Source: UBA5078 sp963977405 (GTDB lineage Bacteria; Pseudomonadota; Gammaproteobacteria; Pseudomonadales; Pseudohongiellaceae). From it: a DNA stretch of 64,000 nt. Under the pieces are notes generated by a model. That model was not told where the DNA came from. It made no database searches and saw only the letters and a program-made list of their open reading frames with translations. The number at the start of each line of letters is the position of its first letter. Position 1 is the stretch's first letter. Of the stretch, positions 26,637 through 35,687 are shown one piece after another. The position numbers and the translations under genes were made by a program. The stretch is taken from NCBI GenBank assembly GCA_963977405.1, contig CAXBOY010000005.1:1-64000 (forward strand), written 5' to 3'.

Positions 26637-28849
26637 TAGAACTGGTAATTATTTTTGCCCTGATCCTTGGCTACATACATTGCCGTATCCGCATGTTGCA
26701 GTAGGCTGTCTTCGTCCGTGCCATCTTTGCCGTACACGCTTATTCCTATGCTGACCGTTATGTCGCAATGCACATCTTCAATGACAATACTTTCCTCGAA
26801 AACTGCCAATACGTTGCGAGCTATAGCCGCGATGACCTCTTGCTCGTTAACACCATTAATAATGATTACAAACTCATCGCCTCCTAAACGCGCGACAACG
26901 TCGGTAACGCGTAGCGGAATTTGTAAGCGCCTTGCAATCTCTTTGAGTAAGGCATCCCCCATATGATGGCCGTAGGTGTCATTGATGACTTTGAAGCGGT
27001 CTACATCGATAAAGAATAGGGCGAAAGTTCTATCTTTATAGCGCCGTGCGAGTCGCACATTACTCTCTAATAGCTCATTGAACTTACTACGGTTGGGTAG
27101 GTTGGTAAGATTATCATGGCTGGCTAGGTAGAGGATGTGATTAGAGATGCGTCGGCGCTCAGAAACATCGCGAGAGATGCCGCGATAACCGCTAAAGGTA
27201 TTCATCGAGTCGAACACTGGTTCGCCACTCATAGAGAGGTAGTAGACAACGTCGTCGGCATTAGTAAAGCTGAACTCGATATCTTTGAACTGCCGATGCT
27301 CGAGTAGGGTCTCACGAAATTCGTCCCAACTTTGCGATGTGCAGACGAGGTTCTCGAAACCCCAGAGGGTTCTTCCTTTGAGTGAGGCGACAGCGTTTAA
27401 GTTGCTTTCGCCCAATATTCGTCCTTCATAAGTCTTAATGCGAAAGGCATCGTCCATTTCCCAGAAAAAATCCGAGGATAAGTGGGTTAGGCTGCGAAAG
27501 CGTTCCTCGCTTTCTCGCAGCACCCGCTCAGCCTCTAGCCGTTGTTTCTCGTTACTGAAATTCTCGAGTGCGAAGGAGACGTTGTCTGCCATGCTCTGCA
27601 ATAGCTCAACAATCTCGTCGTCGAAAGTCCCCACCTCGAATGAATAAAATAACAAGACTGCGACCGAATTTTCTCCACAAAGAAGAGGGAACGCTGCGGC
27701 ACTCGCTACACCACCGGCTGCGCCTGTTTGGTGCCAAGCTGCAGTTCGAGCGTCAGCTAGGAAATCATTGCTGATGCATGCGTTTTGAGTATGGAACGCT
27801 GTGCCAATTATTCCGCGGCCTTCGGGTTTATCTTGTACGATTGGAATCTTAATCTCGAGCAAGCGAGGGCTGTGATCGCCTGCAAAAGCTACGGGCTGAA
27901 GATGCTGTGTATTATTGATTGCGAAGATTGCCGCAACTGCAAATTTTCCGCCCTTTATCGCGGCATCACAAACGCTATAGTAGAGGCTTTCGATAGAGAC
28001 GGCTCGCAAGCTGGCTGCATTGGTTTCGCTCAAAGAGGAATACATACGGTGTAGTTTCTGTGCGGTTCTCTCCGATTTTTTGCGTCGGGTGACATTACGT
28101 GTCACGCCGATGATAATCCAATTACCATCGATGCTGCTGGCGCGGCTGTAGGTCTCGAGGAAGGCTTGCTCGCCTTTCGAGTCGATGAACTCTCGCTCGA
28201 ATCGACTAGTGCCGCCTTCGATGATTAAGCGATCGTAACGCTTCTCGATTTCCTCTTGTGATTCTTGTGCCAATATCTCTTGTGGCGGTCTAGCCAGTAA
28301 CTCCTCTTTGGTCATGTTGACGCTTTTATATGCGGTTTCATTCACATCGATGAAGCGCATAGTCTTGCGGTCGACTAAGTATATCATGTCGCCAGACATA
28401 TCCATTGCAGAGCGGAAACGGCGTAGGGAGATTTCCGTTTCTATTTGCTCGGATATGTCGCGAGCGAAGCAGTGATAGCCAATGAACACACCCTCGGCAT
28501 CGAAGCGTGCTTTGCCGCTTATGCTGTAGTAAATAGGAGAGGGTTGTGACGTAACCCGGGAAGGAAGTTTGCAGACCAAATCCTTGAAATCATGCCTAAG
28601 TTTGCGATCAGTTAGATGCTGGCGCCAGCTCTGGCCGCGGCCTGTGACTAGGCAACCGATATCCCAGAGTGTGGCTCCCTGCAATGCCGTTAATGGATTG
28701 AGTTCATCCTTAAGTGTTGGGCTACAGCGAAGTTCGATACACTGGAAATTCACTGACTCCTGCCAATAGAAATCCGCGCACAGGTCTATCAACGACCATA
28801 TGTCTGAGTTCGTGTTGGAAAATCTATCGGCGGAACTTTCGTTCGTCAT
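26600..28849 (-). CDS. Sensor diguanylate cyclase (PAS-PAS-GAF-PAS-GGDEF)
   Basis: A cytoplasmic c-di-GMP synthase of 749 residues without membrane helices. The visible order is a divergent PAS region (about 15-130), a second PAS (140-255), a GAF domain (about 280-440), another PAS (455-575) and GGDEF (585-740). The active site is RLGGDEFVIII, GGDEF at 656-660. An RVTD inhibitory site stands five residues before it, so product feedback is expected. No EAL domain follows. It starts 2 bases after argD on the same strand, so it is likely co-transcribed with argD. The ligand sensed by the PAS/GAF part is unknown. Confidence 0.93.
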   Translation of the reverse strand: MTNESSADRFSNTNSDIWSLIDLCADFYWQESVNFQCIELRCSPTLKDELNPLTALQGATLWDIGCLVTGRGQSWRQHLTDRKLRHDFKDLVCKLPSRVTSQPSPIYYSISGKARFDAEGVFIGYHCFARDISEQIETEISLRRFRSAMDMSGDMIYLVDRKTMRFIDVNETAYKSVNMTKEELLARPPQEILAQESQEEIEKRYDRLIIEGGTSRFEREFIDSKGEQAFLETYSRASSIDGNWIIIGVTRNVTRRKKSERTAQKLHRMYSSLSETNAASLRAVSIESLYYSVCDAAIKGGKFAVAAIFAINNTQHLQPVAFAGDHSPRLLEIKIPIVQDKPEGRGIIGTAFHTQNACISNDFLADARTAAWHQTGAAGGVASAAAFPLLCGENSVAVLLFYSFEVGTFDDEIVELLQSMADNVSFALENFSNEKQRLEAERVLRESEERFRSLTHLSSDFFWEMDDAFRIKTYEGRILGESNLNAVASLKGRTLWGFENLVCTSQSWDEFRETLLEHRQFKDIEFSFTNADDVVYYLSMSGEPVFDSMNTFSGYRGISRDVSERRRISNHILYLASHDNLTNLPNRSKFNELLESNVRLARRYKDRTFALFFIDVDRFKVINDTYGHHMGDALLKEIARRLQIPLRVTDVVARLGGDEFVIIINGVNEQEVIAAIARNVLAVFEESIVIEDVHCDITVSIGISVYGKDGTDEDSLLQHADTAMYVAKDQGKNNYQFYQNSSSDSAQAS

Positions 28850-28851
28850 GT

Positions 28852-30033
28852 TTAGGCACTTTTGTTCGATAGAGCCTCGCAGGCCCCATTGAGGGAGATT
28901 AAGGCTTCGTCGATTTCATCGCGTGTCATATTCAAGGGGGGTAGTAGGCGTATGGAATTTGAACCCGCTTTCACCGCAAGCAAGTGACGCTCCTTTAGCG
29001 CTTGAAGTAGGTCGGCGTTACTAACGACGCATTTAAGTCCGATCATGTAACCCATGCCGGTTTGCTCCGCGAGCACGTCAGGGAAGCGTGTGATCAATGC
29101 TGCAAGTCCAGCACGCAGATAGGCCGCTGTTTCCATGGCGCCGCGCAGGAAACCAGGTGCAGTGATGACATCCAGCACTGCATTGCCGACTGCGGTTGCT
29201 AAAGGATTGCCGCCGAAAGTACTACCATGTGTTCCGGCCACCATCGGGGCCGAAACACGCTCGCTAACAAGACAGGCTCCGATCGGAAAACCGCCGCCTA
29301 GGCCTTTGGCGGAAGCAAGTAGATCTGGCGCTATGCCAGAAGCTTGGTAGGCGTATAGGAAACCCGAACGCCCGACGCCTGATTGCACTTCGTCGAACAT
29401 CAGAAGGATGCCCATCTCGTCGCACAATTCACGCACTTGTAATAGATAGTCGAATGGGGTGAGGCGAATGCCGCCTTCGCCTTGTATAGGTTCTAGAATT
29501 ATGCCCGCAGTCTTCTCGGTAATCGCACCGCGTAGAGCGTGTATGTCGCCGAAAGGTACTTGGTCGAAACCTGGGTCGCCCGTGAGGAAGCCTTCGGTAT
29601 GCAAAGGGTTAGCAGAGGCTGCGATTGGCGCAAGAGTTCGACCATGGAATGACTGTGATAAAGCAATGATGCGTACGCGCTCTGTGTCGCCGCGACTGTA
29701 ATGGTAGCGTCGCATCATCTTGAAACCAGCCTCTACCGCTTCAGTACCTGAATTGCTGAAGAATACGCGATCGGCGAAGGTGTGCTCGACCAAGCGTTTC
29801 GCGAGTCGTTCGGTTTGTGGAATACGGAATAGGTTAGAGCTATGCCAGATCTTTGTGGACTGCTCTTGCAGTGCGGCCACGAGATGGGGGTGGCAGTGAC
29901 CAAGACAATTGACTGCGATCCCCATAGTGAGGTCGAGATAGCGCTCGCCCTCTGGGGTGAATAAATAGCAGCCCTGTCCGCGCTCGAACTCGAGTTCTGG
30001 GTTACCGTAGTTACTCATCAATGCGGAGCTCAT
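28852..30033 (-). CDS. argD: Acetylornithine/succinylornithine aminotransferase
   Basis: A PLP-dependent class III aminotransferase in arginine biosynthesis (and possibly lysine or catabolic arginine succinyl steps). It has 393 residues, normal for ArgD. The phosphate/cofactor segment is NSGTEAVEAGFKMMRRYHY, LMFDEVQSGVGRSG holds the ring-contact aspartate, and the PLP lysine is in SAKGLGGGFPIGA. A purine-rich GAAGGAAG precedes the start. The next gene downstream, 2 bases away, encodes a diguanylate cyclase. Whether the enzyme serves biosynthesis (ArgD) or catabolism (AstC) cannot be separated by sequence reading alone. Confidence 0.93.
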   Translation of the reverse strand: MSSALMSNYGNPELEFERGQGCYLFTPEGERYLDLTMGIAVNCLGHCHPHLVAALQEQSTKIWHSSNLFRIPQTERLAKRLVEHTFADRVFFSNSGTEAVEAGFKMMRRYHYSRGDTERVRIIALSQSFHGRTLAPIAASANPLHTEGFLTGDPGFDQVPFGDIHALRGAITEKTAGIILEPIQGEGGIRLTPFDYLLQVRELCDEMGILLMFDEVQSGVGRSGFLYAYQASGIAPDLLASAKGLGGGFPIGACLVSERVSAPMVAGTHGSTFGGNPLATAVGNAVLDVITAPGFLRGAMETAAYLRAGLAALITRFPDVLAEQTGMGYMIGLKCVVSNADLLQALKERHLLAVKAGSNSIRLLPPLNMTRDEIDEALISLNGACEALSNKSA

Positions 30034-30273
30034 GGCGCTTCCTTCTTATCGGCTATAGCGAGACTTTTTACTTGTTCTTGGAGGAGGTTTCTGCTGCGTT
30101 TATAAGGCGTATACTGTCACAATCACTATTAGGAAAGACGGGCCGCCTACGGGTCAAAATGCAGTCGGAATAATGCCCTATTGACGGTCATCATTCAAGG
30201 CGCTGAGCGCTAGTGAAGGCACTTGCATGCGGCTTTGTACTGCCTAATTTCTTTGCAACAGAGAGGTCTCAGA

Positions 30274-30915
30274 ATGATTTTCGGTAAACCCATGTCGATC
30301 CCTAGTGCTCAAGAAGCGTTGCCGGGAAGAGAGCAGGCAATTGCAGTGGCTGAGCAGCACTTTGTCAATGGCAATCCCCTCGTGCCGCCAATGCCCGAGG
30401 GTATACAAAGTGCCGTCTTCGCTCTTGGTTGCTTTTGGGGGGCAGAGCGAGTGTTCTGGCGACTCGATGGTGTGTTTAGCACCGCTGTCGGCTACGCCGG
30501 AGGCCACACGCCAAATCCCACGTACCAAGAGGTGTGCAGTGGCATGACAGGTCACACAGAGGTCGTAATCGTATTCTTCGATCCTAGTAAAATTAGCTAC
30601 GAGCGACTGTTAGAGGTGTTCTGGGAGTCACACGACCCAACTCAAGGTATGCGTCAGGGACATGACCGCGGCACACAGTATCGTTCGGCCATCTATGCCA
30701 GTGACTCGGCGCAATTACAATCAAGTCAGGCCAGTGCCGACGTCTTTCAGGCCCAGCTTAGTGCCGCTGGTCATGACCGAATCACAACGGAAATCAAAAC
30801 CTTGGCGAAGTTTTACTATGCTGAGGAATACCATCAGCAGTATCTGGCCAAGAACCCTGATGGCTACTGTGGAATTGGGGGCTTGGGTTTGAAGTGTCAG
30901 CTAGCGCCAGCCTGA
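30274..30915 (+). CDS. msrA: Peptide methionine sulfoxide reductase A
   Basis: It reduces methionine-S-sulfoxide in proteins. The 213-residue length equals that of E. coli MsrA (212). The catalytic cysteine is C53 in GCFWGAERVFW, and the recycling cysteines are C199 and C208 in GYCGIGGLGLKC. ATG 30274 has GAGAGG 7 bases upstream; an earlier in-frame start at 30223 lacks this. The last 19 bases overlap the 3' end of the convergent patatin gene. Confidence 0.95.
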   Translation: MIFGKPMSIPSAQEALPGREQAIAVAEQHFVNGNPLVPPMPEGIQSAVFALGCFWGAERVFWRLDGVFSTAVGYAGGHTPNPTYQEVCSGMTGHTEVVIVFFDPSKISYERLLEVFWESHDPTQGMRQGHDRGTQYRSAIYASDSAQLQSSQASADVFQAQLSAAGHDRITTEIKTLAKFYYAEEYHQQYLAKNPDGYCGIGGLGLKCQLAPA

Positions 30916-32045
30916 TCGTCACGGAAGAATTCGAGAATTTCGACCTCTTTCTCCATAGCGTCGTTGTAGCCGAGGTCGATCAAGCGACCGCAGTAGCTCT
31001 TTTCGAATAACAACAAGCTCAATACGGTGCTAGATCCCGCGTCGCGAATAAAAAGCTTTAGGGGGCGAGGGAGGTCATCGAAATACTCCGAGGCGATCTC
31101 ATTCAAGTTTTCGCTTGGCGTAATATCTAGTAGTTGAATCGGTCGTATGCGCAAGTCGCGATCCTTTTCCGCCTGCTCCTCCGATATCAAAGGCACCATC
31201 TTGTTGTAGCGGCGCAGTATCTCACTATCCATAGTCAGGGTGTCCACGAAGGCGCTATTGAGGATGTGAGCCAGTATCTGGGTTAACGAAGGATGAAGAG
31301 GCTCCGAACCTTTAATTGGGCGCGGTACCTTACTGCTGACCCCTACCGCGAGGATGCGATCAGCCCCCAATTGGATTGCGGGGCTTAGAGGTGCCAACTG
31401 ACGAATCGCGCCATCGCCGAAAAACTCTCTGTTGATCTTAACTGCGGGAAACAGCGCCGGTATTGCAGAGGATGCCATCAGATGCTCTAAACCTAGCTTC
31501 GTGCGTATTCCCAGACGATGAGGATGTTCCCAGTTTTTGAGGCTGTCCAGACCCTCATAGAAGGACACCGATTCGCCGCTACTGTAGCCTGAGGCAGTGA
31601 CTGCAAGCGCCTCAATGAAACCGGCCTGAATATTGCGCTCCACACGCTCGAACTTGATCACTTTGGACAGAAGAGTCTCTAGAGGCAGGTTATCGAGTAG
31701 CGAGGTAGGAGTGTCGCGGCGCCGATTACGCAAGAAGGAGAATACCCAATTGGAGGCGTTCCCAATGAGGCCGCTGGAGTCCATCTTGTAGACTTGCTCG
31801 CTGCTGATGTTCTTCCATACATATTCTAGCGCCCGCACCCCTGTGCGAAGGCGCTGCGCGTTGGTAGCGATGGAGGCGGCATTGAGCGCACCTGCGGAGA
31901 CGCCAGTAATAATGGGGAATGGATTGGAGGATTGATGGGGTAGAAGGTTAGCGATGGCCCGTAACACCCCTACCTGATAGGACGCTCGCGCGCCACCTCC
32001 CGAGAGTACGAGAGCCTTTTTTGCCGGCTTGTTTTCACTCATCAT
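30897..32045 (-). CDS. Patatin-like phospholipase (RssA type)
   Basis: A cytoplasmic or membrane-associated serine lipase of 382 residues. The oxyanion loop is LSGGGARASYQVGVL (about 14-28), the nucleophile S50 sits in GVSAG, and the catalytic aspartate D211 in FGDGAIRQLAPL, so all catalytic parts are intact. Two ATG codons in a row open the gene. No signal peptide is seen, which argues against a secreted toxin such as ExoU. It is transcribed away from the 5'-nucleotidase gene. The substrate is not known. Confidence 0.9.
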   Translation of the reverse strand: MMSENKPAKKALVLSGGGARASYQVGVLRAIANLLPHQSSNPFPIITGVSAGALNAASIATNAQRLRTGVRALEYVWKNISSEQVYKMDSSGLIGNASNWVFSFLRNRRRDTPTSLLDNLPLETLLSKVIKFERVERNIQAGFIEALAVTASGYSSGESVSFYEGLDSLKNWEHPHRLGIRTKLGLEHLMASSAIPALFPAVKINREFFGDGAIRQLAPLSPAIQLGADRILAVGVSSKVPRPIKGSEPLHPSLTQILAHILNSAFVDTLTMDSEILRRYNKMVPLISEEQAEKDRDLRIRPIQLLDITPSENLNEIASEYFDDLPRPLKLFIRDAGSSTVLSLLLFEKSYCGRLIDLGYNDAMEKEVEILEFFRDDQAGAS

Positions 32046-32228
32046 CCAAATATCCGTATGGGAGACAGCATAAGTTCATAAGCCAGCGATTTTAACCGTC
32101 TTGACGGCGTGTTTGCCATGTTTTAAGCGTAATTGAACAATATCCATTGGGCTCAATGCACTATACTAAACGCCTCGCCGGGAGCGAGAGAACAGACCTT
32201 GATTACTAAAAGGAAGCGCAAGCGCCCT

Positions 32229-33155
32229 ATGAGCCATACAACAGTGGAAAAACTAGTGATCGCGATTTCTTCGCGCGCCTTGTTCGATCTAAGCGAAAGC
32301 CATAAGGTTTTTGAAGAACAAGGCCTTGAGGCGTATCAGCAATACCAGATTGCCCACGAGGACGAACCACTCGCCCCAGGCGACGCCTTCGGTCTCGTGA
32401 ACAAATTGCTCAATCTCAATAAACTCATCAAGGCCTCACGCGTTGAGGTGATCCTCCTCTCTCGCAATAGCGCGGACACTGGGCTACGGGTTTTCAACTC
32501 GATCAGTCACTACGGCCTGAATATTACCCGTGCTGCGTTCTGCGGAGGCGATAGTCCTTATCGCTATATCTCCGCGTTTAACTGCCACCTCTTTCTTTCC
32601 ACAGATGGAGGCGATGTGCGTTTGGCCCTCGAGCACGGGGTTGCCGCGGCAACAATTCTGCCCTCTAAGGTGAGTTCGAAGCAGGAGGGACAGCTGCGCT
32701 TCGCCTTCGATGGCGATGCCGTTCTGTTCTCTGACGAGGCCGAGCAGATCTACAAATCGAGTGGCCTTGAAGCCTTTACTGCCAGCGAGCTCTTGGCGGC
32801 TAATCAACCCCTGTCCGGTGGACCGTTCAAACACTTCTTGGCGGCGCTGCAGCAGTTGCAGATGGAGTTCGCGCCGGGAGAGGCGCCGATAAGGACTTGC
32901 TTGGTGACAGCACGCTCTGCGCCAACCCACGAGCGCGTGGTTAAGACACTGCGGGCTTGGAATATCCGTATCGATGAATCCCTATTCCTTGGCGGCATGG
33001 ATAAGGGCGACTTCCTGCGCGCCTATGACGCCGATGTTTTCTTCGACGATCAGGAGGCTCACTGCGACTCAGCGCGCAATCATGTGGCAACCGGGCATGT
33101 GCCAAGCGGCGTTGCTAATCACAAGAAGGACAATAAAGTGCAAGGCCCAGCATGA
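32229..33155 (+). CDS. Cytosolic 5'-nucleotidase (NT5C1-like family)
   Basis: It resembles the PF06189 family, which dephosphorylates nucleoside monophosphates. The protein has 308 residues. Its start, VIAISSRALFDLSESHKVFEE, and the segment FAFDGDAVLFSDEAEQIY, a HAD-like DxDxV motif, support the call. FLGGMDKGDFLRAYDADVFFDDQ near the end is the usual closing motif. I chose ATG 32229 because homology begins there. Sequence before it is basic and atypical, although an earlier ATG at 32133 is in frame. It is followed 22 bases later by cysB. Confidence 0.85.
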   Translation: MSHTTVEKLVIAISSRALFDLSESHKVFEEQGLEAYQQYQIAHEDEPLAPGDAFGLVNKLLNLNKLIKASRVEVILLSRNSADTGLRVFNSISHYGLNITRAAFCGGDSPYRYISAFNCHLFLSTDGGDVRLALEHGVAAATILPSKVSSKQEGQLRFAFDGDAVLFSDEAEQIYKSSGLEAFTASELLAANQPLSGGPFKHFLAALQQLQMEFAPGEAPIRTCLVTARSAPTHERVVKTLRAWNIRIDESLFLGGMDKGDFLRAYDADVFFDDQEAHCDSARNHVATGHVPSGVANHKKDNKVQGPA

Positions 33156-33177
33156 CAGGGCACCACGGAGCGTCTTC

Positions 33178-34155
33178 ATGAAACTGCAGCAACTACGCTA
33201 TGTGTGGGAAGTAGCCCGCCGCGGCATGAACGTCTCCGCGGCGGCGCAGAGTCTATATACCTCCCAACCAGGTATCAGCAAGCAGATCCTGCAGCTGGAG
33301 CAGGAGCTCGGGGTGCAGATATTCGTGCGCAGCGGCAAGCACCTCACTGGATTGACTCCGGCAGGCGAGAAGATACTCGAGGCGGCGGGAGAGGTGTTGT
33401 TGCGGGTCGATAATATTAGGCAGATTGCGCAAGAATTCAGTTCCGAGGAGGCGGGCAGTCTCACCATCGCCACTACTCATACACAATCGCGTTATGTCCT
33501 GCCTGCGGTGATCAGTCGCTTCGTGGCACAATACCCCGCTGTATCCCTGCATATGCATCAGGGCACACCTTTGCAGATCGCCGAGATGGCGGCGCGTGGT
33601 GCGGCAGATTTCGCCATCGCAACAGAGGCGATGGAACTGGTGGGTGACTTGGTGATGATGCCCTGTTACCGCTGGAACCGCGTGCTTCTGCTGCCCAAAG
33701 AACACCCACTATTGAAGGCCAAGCCAGTGAGCCTTGCCGATATTGCGCATTATCCGATCGTAACTTATGTGTCAGGCTTTACTGGGCGGGGTAAGTTAGA
33801 CGAGGCCTTCAGGGCGGAGGATCTTGCGCCTCGGGTAGTAGTAACGGCGGCGGATGCGGATGTGATCAAGACCTATGTGAGGCTCGGGGTGGGCATTGGG
33901 ATTGTCGCGAGTATGGCGTATGACGCGGCCAAGGACACCGATCTGGTGTCGCTAGACGTTAGCCATTTATTCGCCTACAGCACTACGCGTATTGGCTTTC
34001 GGCGTGGCGCCTTCCTTCGCCACTATATGACGGACTTCATGAAGATGTTTGCGCCGCACCTGAGCCAAGAGTTAGTGGGACGCGTGCTAGAGAGCCACTC
34101 TCAGCACGAGGTGGATCAGCTCTTCGCCAAACTGCCAATTCCTGTCTTGCCCTAG
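33178..34155 (+). CDS. cysB: LysR-type regulator CysB of sulfur assimilation
   Basis: It activates sulfate assimilation genes in response to N-acetylserine. The 325 residues match CysB (324 in E. coli). The DNA-binding helix-turn-helix covers about residues 15-40 (GMNVSAAAQSLYTSQPGISK). The ligand domain contains the CysB-type segments TTHTQSRYVLP and VTYVSGFTGRG. ATG 33178 has GGAG 8 bases upstream; longer starts would overlap the nucleotidase gene. Its stop and the stop of the convergent cysH share the four bases CTAG, and cysH is a known target class for CysB. Confidence 0.95.
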   Translation: MKLQQLRYVWEVARRGMNVSAAAQSLYTSQPGISKQILQLEQELGVQIFVRSGKHLTGLTPAGEKILEAAGEVLLRVDNIRQIAQEFSSEEAGSLTIATTHTQSRYVLPAVISRFVAQYPAVSLHMHQGTPLQIAEMAARGAADFAIATEAMELVGDLVMMPCYRWNRVLLLPKEHPLLKAKPVSLADIAHYPIVTYVSGFTGRGKLDEAFRAEDLAPRVVVTAADADVIKTYVRLGVGIGIVASMAYDAAKDTDLVSLDVSHLFAYSTTRIGFRRGAFLRHYMTDFMKMFAPHLSQELVGRVLESHSQHEVDQLFAKLPIPVLP

Positions 34156-34883
34156 CGGTCCGAGACTATTAACGCAGGCTTGTGGAGCCCACATTCCTTC
34201 GCTGTTGCCTCTTCCCACCACCAACGACCTTCGCGCTCATGTTGATTAGGGCCAGTAGGACGTGTGCAGGGCTCGCAGCCGATGCTAACAAAACCATGAT
34301 CGTGTAGGGGGTTATAGGGCACATCGAACATGCGGATATAGTCCCAGACCTGTTTGGAGGTCCAGTTCGCGAAGGGGTTAAACTTCAATAGAGGCTTGTC
34401 CTTTGTTGAGAACGCCGAGTCGACTTGAGCGACAGGCACATTGGCCCTGGTCGGACTCTGGTCACGTCGCTGCCCAGTGATCCAGGCATCCAAGCCCTGA
34501 AGATGTTTGCGCAGTGGCGCGATCTTGCGAATGCCGCAGCACTCCTCGTGGCCATCCTCGTAGAAACTGAACAGGCCTTTCTCGCGAGTGAGGTTTTCGA
34601 GTTGCTTCGCATCGGGGCTTAGGAATTCGATGTCGATCTTATATTCTTTGCGTATGCGATCCATGAAACGCAGCGTTTCCGGATGCAAACGACCTGTGTC
34701 GAGGCTAAAGACCTTGATGTCTTTTTTCAGTTTCCAGGCCATTACGACCAATGCCACGTCTTCTGCGCCGCTGAATGAGATGGCGATATTCGAAACTTGG
34801 GCCAAGAGGTCTTTGAGGATCTCTTTGGGTTGCAGCTCTTGGTATTTGCTATTGAGAGTGGCGACTTCCTGGGCAGTGATCAT
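34152..34883 (-). CDS. cysH: Assimilatory adenylyl-sulfate (APS) reductase, iron-sulfur type
   Basis: It reduces activated sulfate to sulfite. The 243 residues form the PAPS-reductase fold with FSGAEDVALVVMAW as nucleotide loop. Two cysteine pairs, ECCGIRKIAPLR (C115-C116) and GCEPCTRPT (C203, C206), are the ligands of the [4Fe-4S] cluster that marks APS reductases rather than the E. coli PAPS type. The catalytic cysteine is C231 in ECGLH. ATG 34883 has AAGGA 4 bases before it; a GTG at 34895 is in frame but less likely. It is convergent with cysB and divergent from thrH. Confidence 0.93.
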   Translation of the reverse strand: MITAQEVATLNSKYQELQPKEILKDLLAQVSNIAISFSGAEDVALVVMAWKLKKDIKVFSLDTGRLHPETLRFMDRIRKEYKIDIEFLSPDAKQLENLTREKGLFSFYEDGHEECCGIRKIAPLRKHLQGLDAWITGQRRDQSPTRANVPVAQVDSAFSTKDKPLLKFNPFANWTSKQVWDYIRMFDVPYNPLHDHGFVSIGCEPCTRPTGPNQHEREGRWWWEEATAKECGLHKPALIVSDR

Positions 34884-35051
34884 GTTGTCCTTCACTTCGA
34901 TGGAACTGTGGCGGCGATGTCCGCGTTAGGTTTGCGTGGCATTCTCTATGATTTGGCGCCGTGGGTAAACAGCGCGTTACCTTGCATAGCCCGTGGGATG
35001 TGGGTACATTTACGCGTTTTGACTTTAAGCCTTTGGCAAAGGGGAATCGCG

Positions 35052-35669
35052 TTGGAAGTTGTCTGTCTTGATCTTGAAGGTGTGTTGGTTCCAGAAATCT
35101 GGATTGGGTTCGCTGAACGTACGGGTATCGATGAGCTGCGGGCAACAACACGCGACATTCCCGACTACGATGTATTGATGCGCCAACGTCTGCGTATTCT
35201 AAACGAGCATAAGTTGGGTTTGCCCGACATTCAGGCCGTAATCGCCGAGATGAGCCCCATGCCCGGTGCGCCCGAGTTTGTGAACTGGCTGCGCGAGCGC
35301 TTCCAAGTGGTAATCCTCTCGGATACCTTCTACGAATTCTCACAGCCCTTAATGCGTCAGCTGGGCTTTCCAACCTTGTTTTGCCATCGCCTAATTGCAG
35401 ATGAGACTGGTAAGGTCACGGACTATAAGCTGCGCCAAAAGGATCCTAAGCGTCAATGTGTAAAGGCCTTCCACGCCTTGAACTACACAGTCATGGCCGC
35501 CGGTGATTCCTATAACGACACCACGATGCTGTCTGAAGCTGATTTGGGCGTGTTGTTCCGCGCGCCACAGAACGTGATCGACGAGTTCCCTCAGTTTGCC
35601 TCTGTCACCGAGTATGAGCAGCTACAGCAGGCTTTTGCGAAGTTCAGTCCACGTATTATTGCGGACTAA
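35052..35669 (+). CDS. thrH: Phosphoserine phosphatase / homoserine phosphotransferase ThrH
   Basis: This HAD enzyme moves phosphate from phosphoserine to homoserine or hydrolyses it, linking serine and threonine synthesis. With start TTG 35052 the product is 205 residues, the length known for P. aeruginosa ThrH. The HAD nucleophile is in CLDLEGVLVPEIW, with ILSDTFYEFSQPL and AAGDSYNDTTML as later motifs. The TTG is preceded by AGGGGAA about 6 bases upstream; in-frame ATG codons further up lack homology. Gene order cysH-thrH-pabB is the one seen in Pseudomonas. Confidence 0.93.
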   Translation: MEVVCLDLEGVLVPEIWIGFAERTGIDELRATTRDIPDYDVLMRQRLRILNEHKLGLPDIQAVIAEMSPMPGAPEFVNWLRERFQVVILSDTFYEFSQPLMRQLGFPTLFCHRLIADETGKVTDYKLRQKDPKRQCVKAFHALNYTVMAAGDSYNDTTMLSEADLGVLFRAPQNVIDEFPQFASVTEYEQLQQAFAKFSPRIIAD

Positions 35670-35687
35670 TGTAACATTAAGTAAGCA

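Noticed and set aside
27785..28054. 89-codon + strand frame within the diguanylate cyclase gene
   Set aside because: It lies opposite the conserved GAF/PAS region and has no ribosome site or recognisable fold.
30897..32045. ExoU-like secreted toxin
   Set aside because: It is short, has no secretion signal and aligns in layout with housekeeping RssA-type patatins.
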